42,272 nt of DNA, from positions 2,870,052 to 2,912,323 of the forward strand of contig FN649726.1 in the NCBI GenBank assembly GCA_000310025.1, in the 5' to 3' direction. Under the pieces are notes generated by a model that saw only the letters and a list, made by a program, of their open reading frames with translations, was not told the DNA's origin and ran no database searches. The stretch is from Ectocarpus siliculosus. Lineage: Eukaryota > Sar > Phaeophyceae > Ectocarpales > Ectocarpaceae. The translations under genes were made by a program, and so were the position numbers. How positions within the stretch are numbered: the stretch's first letter is position 1; the number at the start of each line of letters is the position of its first letter. Of this stretch, positions 21,065 through 30,600 are shown in pieces.

Positions 21065-24000
21065 ATGAGTTCACGGAAAGTGGGCCTCGTGGCCTGCATG
21101 GCCTCCTTACTTTGCTCACGTTCGTGTGCATGGACAGCGGCAGTAGCAGCGAAGGGCAACGTCCTTCAAGCCCATCGGCCCCACCACATTAGCCGGAGCG
21201 CTGCTATGCATAGGAGTAGGAGAACGTCAGGCGTACTTACCAGGCAAGCAACCTCTGAGGACGGGGAAGAGGCTGCTGTCCCAGCGAAACGAGAACCGTG
21301 GTGGGAAGACGAGCGGAGAACACAGGGGGTACCAACCTTGTCTGGTTCTACCCAGTGGCGGATGTTCCTGAGCTTGAAGGTGCTCGATTTAAAAATGAAG
21401 TAGAACGAACAGCAGCAGTAGTCTTTTTGTATTTGGTGTAAAATTACCCCTGTTGTACAGCAGTCCGACTTAAGCAACAAGTTTCCAACCCTCTTCTGTA
21501 GATACGATCCCCTTCCAGAGAGACAGGAGGAAATGTGCTTGTGGGTGAATGTGGATGAAGACGAGAAGTACACCGAGAGTATAATAAACAGGTGTGTGTG
21601 TTTATTATTAGCATCGACCGCGCTAACCGGCTGACCAATGAAAAGACGTCAGTCTTAGTGCGGTTGAAAACACAAAACACAGGTACTTTCTGACGCTATG
21701 AATCCATTGCTAATCTGTCTCAGACTCTTTTCTATGATAGAGATGGATTCGTTGTGTCATACTAAGAAAAAAAAACAAAAAAACACTTCTATCTGCCATG
21801 AACTGGGACCCCGTGAGGGGGCAGCATGGGGGAGGCTAAACTATCCTTCGGATTAAAGACAGAAACAGCGGCAACAGAAGAAAACTGGGCGCGACTACCA
21901 AGGCTAACAGGTGTGTGTGTGCGTGTGCTGAGACGAGCAAAAGGCGGATGAATACATGTAGATAGATGCGATTTCCGACTGGCTGCGTTGGAGGTACAGC
22001 AGTCAATTGCGGTTTGATTCGTGCCGTACTTGTACAGCAGGAGTATGCACACGCCCACGGATTGGGGTGTGGTGGTGGTGTTGTGGATACTCAACGGCAG
22101 GTGATAAATCGTAACGTAGTCAGGAGAGTTGGCACGTTGGCACTGACTCTCTGATGAAGTCATGAAGTATCTACACAGCCAGTTCGCTCTCTAAGTTATC
22201 TTTTTAGTTATTAGGAAACAAAAATACAAACACAGAAAGACTACAACCCATTCGAGATATTTAATGTATTTATTGTTTCGCTTTAGCGTCGACTTGGCCG
22301 TCTGTTAACAACCGAGTATGACTGCACCCGCTGTGGGCCCAAGGACTCCCAATTTTTTTTCCTCTTTCTTTTTTCCTTTTTTACGTTCTTCCAAATTGAT
22401 TGATTTTCACCATACATGACGGTTTTGGTTTGTGCGGTAGTTCTACAGCAGGACACCGCAGGGATGGGGTATTCGTGGTGGCCGTGTGTAGTCTACAGAA
22501 GGCAGGAGCTGGTACGCATAGCACACGAAGGTTGGCGCTCACTCCTCTTCATAGTCTCGGCCTTGGGGTAACTACAGTGCGAGTTGAAGGACCTTGTCCA
22601 ATGAGAGTAACCCACCTCTCATTTTTTAGCAGTGGCCAAAATCGGGTACACCCGGTCCGAACACGGCCATTATCGGGTACCAGTATTTTACGCAGCTGGC
22701 AGCGTCCTCTTTGCGCCATCTGATTGGCCGACGCCCGCCCCTACCCGGTCCTGACCCTATTCCCGCCGGGTGCACCCGATCTTTGTTACTCATCCGTCGG
22801 AGGGGTACCCGATTTTACTCTGCGCTACCCGAAAATAGCTAGGGCTCTTCTTCCAACAGCCCACTAGCAGACCACGCTCACGAACACACGTCAGGGCCGC
22901 CCCGCACTCGAATCCCGACGCTTCCGACGGCGGGCGGAGGCGGACCCGCCGCCGGCGGCGGAAGTATCGTTCAAAGGTGGATCTCTCTGCTGCAGGTATC
23001 CATCCACCCTCCTGGCCTTCTCTCTTCGAAACGAGAATCGAGAGAGTTCCGCCGGCGGGGGTGGGTCCGCCTCCGCCCGCCGTCAGAAGCGTCGGAATTC
23101 GAGTGCGAGGCGTTGCTCACGTGTGTTCGTGAGCGTGGTCTGCTTGTGGGCTGTTGGTCGAAGAACTCAGCCATTGTCGGGTAGGGCAGAGTAAAATCGG
23201 GTACCCCTCCGACGGATGAGTAGCAAAGATCGGGTGCACCCGGCGGGAATAGGGTCAGGACCGGGTAGGGGCGGGCGTCGGCCAATCAGATGGCGCAAAG
23301 AGGACGCTGCCAGCTGCGTAAAATACTGGTACCCGATAATGGCCGTGTTGGGACCGGGTGTACCTGATATTGGCCAATGCTATTTTTTTTTCCGATATTT
23401 TTGTTTCTTTTCCCTGTATGTACGCATCATGCTAAACAACGTGCACACCGACACCACAACCCGGTCTCTGCTCTTGTGTAAACATGCCCGACCCATGAAA
23501 GGACCTTACCTAGCCAAGTCCTACGCAAGTACCACGACGTGCCCCAGAAAACGTTGGGCGGCAGTGCTTTACACCTACGTAAGAGTATTTCCCCACGTTC
23601 TTGCAGGACCCAACACTTGGCGGAGAGGCAGGAGACACGACCGAAGTCGCCGTACGGGTGCGATTTGACGAGGAGAGAGACTTTGAACCCCCGCAAGGCT
23701 CGCTAGAAGTCATAGAGGTGAGAAAATCTCCAAAGAGGTTTTGACCGCTGAGGATTATTGCCGCGTGATTGCGGTGTTTCCTCAGACGCCAAGGTATTTA
23801 CGACGTGTTGGTGGTGATGGTGGTGGCGCTGCTGCTGCCAATTTCCTGCCGGCTCTTTGTCGTCTTATTTCTTGAAACTAGTGGGGTGGACATGCAAAGG
23901 TGCACCCTGTGGTGCTGCAATCTCTAGGAGGCGCCGTGGCCGATTTGATCACCTTTGTGTACACCTGTGCAATAGTTTGGATGTTGGGGTGGGAAGGAAG

Positions 24001-26157
24001 GAGGCTAACAAAGGGTAGTTTCGCACGCATCAATTCATGAGGATTAGACTTGGTCAACTTCAAAACATGTCGACGCTTGTACTGTACATGCTCAGAGTTA
24101 GAAGTGAGATTAGCGCGATGTTTCTCCAGCCTTGCTGTGCTTACAACAATACGGGTAGTGTTACCGTAGAGCGATTGGCACCCGCTTTGTCTTAGCCCCT
24201 CTCGCCGGTGGTGGTCCTCTTGCAGGACAACCCGTACTTCACGCAGCAAGCTGGCAAAGCGCGCTGGACACTGTCTGAGGCGGAGGACACGCGAGGCGCA
24301 GGATTGTGGGTTTGGGGCTTGTTTAAGGACCCGCTCTACCCTTTCCTGTTGTTGCAGGTCAACAACCTGGAAATCGTGAGTGTTTTCATCCGCACCTCCT
24401 CTATCCATCCAATCGACGCCTGCCTGTGTCGCGCCTTGGCAAGAAACCGCTTCGGAACCAGTAGCTTGTGGGGCTCGCTTGACGCCGCTGCCTTTCATTG
24501 CCGTGAATTTACCGCTGTCGCGCTCGGACGGGCTTCCGCGTTTTCAGAGGGAGCATATCTGCATGTTTTTCTCGTGCTGTGAAGAAAATCACAACAAACA
24601 GCAACCAGTTGTGGAGGTTGTCTTGTCTTCCAACATGCACGATACTGAAAACCGTGACCTTCTCTGAAGGGCGTCCTCTCGAGTTGGTGCATACTTTCAG
24701 TATTTCCATGGACAACATGTCCCCCAATAAAGCAGTATTGGCAAAACTTCCAGGTACACCCGGTGAGTTGAGCGTGTTCCCTCCCGGCGCACCGAACCTT
24801 AGTCGCCGCCATATGTCCGCATGTTTGCACCCGCTCGCCGTAGCCTCTCAAGGGGGGCGCCAAGATCGCGCCCGGCAGACTGTACGTGAAAGTAGACCAC
24901 AGGAGAGACGATGAGCTCGGGCCGACACTCAAGAGCGGGACAGTTGGCGTGAAAATAGTGGAAAGGTGAGGGAATACTTTCAAGAACGCCGACCCTTGAT
25001 CACGAAAACCACCCCGCAAGTGAGCCACCCGGTGCTTGTGTAGCAAGAGACTCCGAAGGTTAGTGCAGGCATTCGCCTGTCTGTGCGCTCATGCAGGAGT
25101 TCTTGCGTACTTGTGACGCTGCACAAAGAAAGGCACAGGTTTGATTGTCTGCGTAGCTACTCGAGCAGCAGGATCGCAAACTTCCATCTCGCGCGCCCAT
25201 GCCTCTGCATCTTGAAGTGGGATATTCTATATAGCAGCGCGGCAACATCGAGCGTAAAGGTTGTTGACAGAATAGACCCCTCCGGAAGGAAGCTCGGAAC
25301 ACCCCTACCCTTCACCCCCAAGGGGCCAGAAAATCTACACGGAACAGGCATATTGCAGAGTGCACCGCTTTTTGTGCTGGCTCTCTCAAAACACGTGCTA
25401 ATTGCTTGACACCAAGGGGATGGGGGTTGTGGTGTCCCTTGGGGTGTTGCAGTCTTGATGTCCGGGGCTTCGGGGACACATGAATATGTGTCCACGGGAA
25501 AGAAAAGTAAATGCGGAGAACCAACGGATGGAGCATGCATGTCCCACGGAGACGGTTTTTTTTTTTGTTTTCTCGCATCATTGGACTCTGTCGTCTGCCC
25601 CTCTGGCCCCCATCTTCCACTTCTACTAGCTAGACGACCCAACTGGGGTCACATAGGAGGGGGGGTTGGACCCCCTCCTGTGGTTCCTGCCTGAGATATT
25701 TTTATCGCGAGAAGGTTACAGCAATCCCTTCCCTCGCGACTTTTGAAGTCGATCTAGTTTACTAACAACGAGCTTTGCAGCGCGTCGCTTCCAACTTAGA
25801 CCAGGATTTATTTAGTGAGAAATATAACTCACGTTGCCGGGACTCGAACCCATGACGTGGCCCTTAATAGGCTGCGAGGGTACCCACTAGACCACCGGGG
25901 CGACCGGTTGACGTATGCAGCCTTAGTCCTCCCCTCGCTGATCAATTATTTTGTTTTTCCAGTACAGGGTCTCTCGTCGAGAAGAAATTACGCGCACGTA
26001 TAACAAGCACCCTAACCCCTTGTGCCGTCGTCACACGCCCCCCCCTCCCCCCTATTGGCGCGATTTTTGCAGAGTTCGTGTGGACCCGCTTGGAATGGCG
26101 GAGGCAGATATTACTAACGTAGTGCCCTGCGGTTCGGTACAATTCCGACCGGTTTAG
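21065..26157 (+). CDS. Predicted plastid-targeted protein of unknown function, eight exons
   Basis: Exons: 21065-21399, 21502-21591, 21612-21682, 22441-22511, 23607-23717, 24226-24375, 24853-24965, 26073-26157. All phases agree; 341 aa. The N-terminus (SSRK, then VGLVACMASLLC, then SCA before W, then an Arg/Ser/His-rich stretch) fits a heterokont bipartite plastid leader, in which an aromatic residue follows the signal-peptide cleavage site. The mature part contains YDPLPERQEEMCLWVN, a helix (ANRLTNEKTSVLVRLKTQ), GYSWWPCVVYRRQEL, VAVRVRFDEERDF, DNPYFTQQ, WTLSEAEDTRGAGLWVWGLF, KDPLYPFLLLQV, KIAPGRLYVKVDHRRDD and an end at CGSVQFRPV. The two short motifs WWP and PLYPFLLL look strongly conserved, but I cannot name the family. 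Intron 4 carries a fold-back element and intron 7 a SINE. Weak points are the donor of exon 1 (GAA then GTAGAA) and intron 2, which is only 20 nt in this model. Confidence 0.7.
21592..21611 (+). other. Candidate 20-nt intron flanked by an 11-bp hairpin
   Basis: Skipping these 20 bases (GT...AG) keeps the frame open and fuses EDEKYTESIIN to SIDRANRLTNEK; reading through meets a stop within 16 codons. AATAATAAACA (21580-21590) and TGTTTATTATT (21600-21610) are perfect reverse complements, so the splice borders could pair. The alternative is a 43-nt intron from a weaker donor (GAGAA then GTACAC, 21569), also in phase. An assembly indel is a third option. Confidence 0.35.
22211..22260 (-). repeat. 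50-bp dispersed repeat, copy 1
   Basis: This segment is similar in inverted orientation to 32466-32513, sharing ACAGAAAGACTAC and CCCATTCGAGATAT as exact blocks. The two copies lie in introns of two different genes. Too short to assign to an element class. Confidence 0.6.
22628..23381. mobile_element. 754-bp fold-back element
   Basis: The arms 22628-22963 and 23047-23381 are nearly perfect reverse complements over about 335 bases, separated by an 83-base loop. The termini are AGCA(g/t)TGGCCAA(a/t)ATC and the arms are dense in GGGTACCCG-like sub-repeats. ATTTTTT precedes the left end and follows the right end, a possible 7-8 bp target duplication, though its low complexity makes this weak. 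No transposase frame is supported; the open frames inside are products of the palindrome. It sits in intron 4 of the plastid-protein gene. Confidence 0.8.
25576..25907 (-). mobile_element. tRNA-derived SINE, copy 2, with poly-A tail
   Basis: Same family as 10188-10529. On the minus strand the head carries TGGTCTAGTGGGTACC (A box, complement of 25880-25894) and GGGTTCGAGTCCCGG (B box, complement of 25837-25851). The body ends CCAATGATG, followed by GCGAGAAAAC and an A run (complement of the T run at 25556-25566). An A-rich tail at the 3' end supports LINE-assisted retrotransposition. It is inserted in antisense within intron 7 of the plastid-protein gene. A clear target-site duplication was not found by eye. 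Confidence 0.75.
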
Positions 26158-27698
26158 AGTAGCTTGACTCATAGAGCAGATATGATGTGTTGATGGGGTT
26201 GGCCCTCTGCGGGGGTCCCGTTGTCCGTATCCTCAAGTAGTCGTTGATCAAGATTATGGTGTGTGACTTGTACATCTCCTGGCTTCGCGTACATCCCCCG
26301 AATGGAGGAGGAGGCCATTGTTGCTTCGCGTTTAACGCTGTGAGGCGGAGTGTACAGGATTTGGCACTCGCCTGTTGCGAAACCGTTGACGACGTCGCCT
26401 GCACGGGCTTGCTTGCGGTTTGAAATTTCTTTTCTCGCCCAGCTTACCTCTCCGAGCGCAAAGAGGTTCTAATGGACGATGTGTTCGTGATCGTCGCTTG
26501 TGCAGAGTGTTACCTAGGGAACTTGTACAATAGCGAGGGGGCAATTGGTGTGAAATCTTCCCTTATCCTTTCTTGCCAAGTAGTGGACTCCCACACCCCT
26601 GGGGGGAGGGGAGGTGTACAAGGTATACTCATGTAACCGCAAACCATAGTCTGTAGACCATACGGTGTGAGGCGCTACCTAGGTTGGTGTTCAAGAACTT
26701 TGTTTTTTGCGCACCCGCGGGGGTACAGTAGAACGTGAACCAGGCGAAGACCTTTCGATCGCCGTTTGTTGTGCTTCTCATCGAGTTTGACCAAATGTCG
26801 TACGCGTCGCATATAGCACGCTAGATCGTCTACATGCCACCCGCGTGTGTCCCACTTTTTACGTCCCTGCTCCGATGGATCAACCAAAGATTCATACATA
26901 GCCAAAATATACTCATGCGGGCTCATCGGGCCAACCGAATGCAGTGAAACACAAAACACGTCTGTCTGCGAGTCAATCACTTTCTTTCGTGCCGTAGGAG
27001 AACCGCCGGGCAGAGTAGTCCTCGTCGCAAGACACCTAGTACGTGCTGCCGGAACCCGCAGAGTCTGTCACAAACTCACACACCCCTACATTGATACGAA
27101 CTCGGTACGAGTTTGTTGGCCCCAGCGCTGTAAACAGACGCCCGCCATATAAACGGACCGTGCACGAAGCGGGATGATCTTATTGTGTGTTATATCTTTT
27201 CGCTGTGATTTGCAGTGATGCATTGTGGTACGATATATATGGGGGTGTTTTTTAGGTTAGTAATTAATTGTTTTTAGGTTTGGGGAGTACATATCGAGCG
27301 CGCACCGCCCTGCGCGTGTGATATACTGGAATGTTGTTGTCTTTAAAAAATGTCCGTTCCGGTGTATGCTCAGTACTGGTCCAACTGGCGCGGACGGTGG
27401 GTATACATGGTCTACAGGTCTACCAGGTACATTTATTTCTACTTCGCTTTGTTGCATACCGTACGTTTGTTTCAGGCCCCTTCGCCACTTTTTTTTTTTT
27501 TTCTTAATCTATGACACAACGAATCCATCTATTTTTCCCGCAATGGGGGCCCGGCCCCCGACCCCGGGGTTTGGGTGTTATTAAGGATGCTGGTTCTCTC
27601 CAAGCAAATGGGTTGGTGAGGTCTCCTAAACTCCGCACGTCCCTACTCACTCGAAGCCACCCGCAGAGTCCACACCAACACACGCCCGACACACTGGA
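26158..27698. other. Region between the plastid-protein gene and Cnx1
   Basis: It holds a weakly supported minus-strand frame (26675-26980), a fragment related to the right arm of the inverted-repeat element (about 27330-27400: GTTGTTGTCTT, then CTGGTCCAACT, then GCGGACG), and T-rich stretches just before the Cnx1 start. The Cnx1 promoter is presumably in the last few hundred bases, but no core element is convincing. Confidence 0.45.
26675..26980 (-). CDS. Hypothetical open frame, possibly an exon or element remnant
   Basis: The open frame runs from about 27060 to the stop at 26675, with no ATG near its 5' end (the listed start is a GTG). The translation looks protein-like: VFCVSLHSVGPMSPHEYILAM, then DPSEQGRKKWDTRGWHVDDL and a basic tail. 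I see no domain and no clear acceptor. It could be a terminal exon, a fragment of a retroelement, or chance. Confidence 0.25.
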   Translation of the reverse strand: MIDSQTDVFCVSLHSVGPMSPHEYILAMYESLVDPSEQGRKKWDTRGWHVDDLACYMRRVRHLVKLDEKHNKRRSKGLRLVHVLLYPRGCAKNKVLEHQPR

Positions 27699-30600
27699 AT
27701 GACTCCATCCGCCATGCAAGGTCGGCTTCGGGAGCGGGAGAGTCCTTTCCCGATGATCCCTGTCGATGAAGCCATCGGAGAGGTGCTGAAGCAAGCGACT
27801 CCGCTCGAGGCGGTAACTCTCAGCCTGGCCGACATTCCTCTGGGTAAGCTCCGCGTGCAACTACAAGTCTTGCTGCCGGTTCTCTCTTATCGCGTGCATA
27901 CGTGGCGACTAGTATTTGTTGCTGCTGCAATGTCCAGACGCGAGCTTCTGTGAGCTACTGTTCGCTCGGAGCTGAGTTTGGCTGGCCTCCCCCCCCTTGG
28001 GTGCACGAGTGCTCAAGAAAATGCAGGCAGGCAGCAAGTAACGCTTTCCTGGGGCACACCACCCATCTTGTATCTCACCCTGTACCCCTGGCTTGCTGCC
28101 GTCGAGCTTTCACCTTCCTTCGAAGCGTGGTGTAGAGTGTAGCTTGCCACAAACCGCTGTGTTGTGTTCGTCGCAGTGTGTGCGCTGGTAAGCGGGTGCC
28201 TGCCGAAAGTCAGTGCGCCATGCTTTTCATCATGATTTCCCGACGTGAGCGGTCGGATTTTCAATCTTTTTATGACGTCGAAACTGCTGTGTCCGGTACC
28301 CGCCGCCGCCGGCTGCCTCTTGGCACATACGCAATCACCGCGTCATGGCTTCAGTCTTACGGCTTCGTGTTTGTAGTAAACACCCTGTTGGTGTATAACC
28401 TGCTCCTGTTATCGTTTGCCATTTAGTTCCTCTCGTCCGTGCCGTGCAGCTAGCCTGTAAGCCCGATGTAGACGTCACGTGTGTACGCCAATCTTGCATT
28501 CGAACAGGTTCTTTGGGGGTGGGGGGGTGCACAGCATCGCACCCATGGTTACTTCTCCTCCCTTCCGTAGAACAGAGCAGAGGGCTTCTTGAAACATTCC
28601 AAGACGCCTGAGGGATACAATGCACCCACCCAAACAAGCTAACAAGCGAACAGCTTGTCCTTAAGAAAGGTAACTCGGCCAAGTTGACTCGGCTGCTCTT
28701 TGCCTCTTGTTGCGGTTCTTTTGGCCCAGGGAGCGTTTTGGCAGTGGACGTGACTGCTCCGGAGCCGCTGCCCCCGTTCCCAGCGTCAACCATGGATGGA
28801 TACGCCGTTGTGGCATCGGATGGCGAAGCAGTGCTAGAGGTCCGTGCTGCTGTGTGTGCCGCATGCCTGTATGCGTGTGTGTATTCGCGTTGCCACGCCC
28901 CCCCCCCCCCCTCCACGCCGAGAAATGGAAAGGCTACTAGAATAAACAGTATGTAAACCCGGCGGCATCGCACGAACAATAGTTGGAGGATGTGAATTTA
29001 CCGAACAAGAAGGCGCATCCTCGAGAAGATGATGAAGAAAGTGAATGGAGGTGACGTCCTGAAAAATGAAGCATTCGCACTGCTGGAAGTTAACCCGTTA
29101 GAAAAAAAAATGAGCTACTGCTGTTGTTGTTGTTCTTGTCTTCATTAAACTCGTGTCAGTTGCTATCCCAATATCTAGCAAAGATGCGGTCCGTGGTCAC
29201 AAAAATGCTAGAGCCATCAGAAGATCCAAAGAACACGCAAACTAGCAAGAAAAAGGGTACACGAGCCCGAAGAGGTACACCTACATCTCTGCAGCACGTT
29301 TGCGTGCCCAAAACTGAAGTACCCGTCCACACACTACATTCGACTACAGCAGCATCACCCCCCCTGTCCTACACTTTACCGAAATGAATGTCGACTACAG
29401 CGTACAGCTGTCTGGAGTGCTGCCTGTACAAAAACACCATGGTAGGCATGGTGCAAGTTCGGGGCGCGCAACTGCTGTCCGAAGTGCTGTCAGAATGCGT
29501 CCGTGGACATACAGTGAAAAAAAAGAACATCCAACCAAAGCCATCATTGCAATCGACAATCACCGAATCTACCCCTGATCATCTGTGTTGGACACAGCAG
29601 TGTAAATAGTCGACACTGATTAGGAATCGTTCCACATTGAAGGGGTCTTCCACGATGCAGGTACACAATAAAGGCACCCGGGCTATCCGCGCCATCTCTG
29701 CCGCGTCTCTCTACAAAACCAGTGACGTCGTCACATACACACCAATGTTCAGGAAAAAAAACGAAAAATATTTGACAACACAAAATGTTCGTCCGTGCGT
29801 CACGGTTCGATGTCGTCCGTGTGCTCCGGCGCCGCTGCTCGATGCCGCTGCTCCGGTGTCGCTACGGCCAGTCCTAGCACGACCAAAATCGACCCGCTCC
29901 GTCCGTACACGCTCTCGCTGCTGTCCTTCCCAGTCGGTTCCTCGCTTTCTCCCTCGTTGCACTTAGGGTTCTTGGTCTGAAAATTCTCGCGCCGAAGGGT
30001 CAACCAGCCCACTCAGCTCGTCACCACCTGTTCCCTCCTCCCCTTTGATGGCGAAGCCAGGTTACTGAGACAGTACAGCTCCCTCTAGCAAACGTAGGGC
30101 CGTGTACATAGTGCCCGTCCACCTTTCTGATGGCGTCTGCCTCCGCGCACAAAACTGAGATGGACATTGCTGTCTACACCGACGGCCATGAGGCCCGCGT
30201 ATCTGCATTTTTGTACCTGACGCACCAGTGCCGACCCAACTCTACCACTACGCACGCCTCGCGGCGGGTGAGCCGCAGCAAGAAGGTATCGGTCAGTCTA
30301 GCCATGCTCGCTAGAAAGACCCCCCCCCCTCGCTATGGGCCATGCCCAAGCAAAAGCCATGCCGAGGCAGGAAGAAGGAAGATATAGAAGTACTTGTATG
30401 CATAGGACATGAACGGTGGCCAGAAAACGCCCAAAAGAAGACAACGCGAGTAGTTTCAGGGTTTTTTTCGAATGTACAATTTTGCGGGAAAACACCATGA
30501 GCGCCTGGGTGTTGGTGGTGCCTCTCTCGTGGTACAAGACGCGTCCCGTTCCGGCACCAGTGTTCCGTGGCCGACCGTCAAATGCATGGCCAACGTTTCA

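Noticed and set aside
22971-23285. 104-aa frame inside the fold-back element
   Set aside because: It spans the loop and part of one arm. The mirrored arm explains the open frames, and there is no domain or splice context.
30130-30387. 85-aa frame in Cnx1 intron 2
   Set aside because: It has an ATG but no domain, runs through a C homopolymer, and lies in an intron whose flanking exons join correctly without it.
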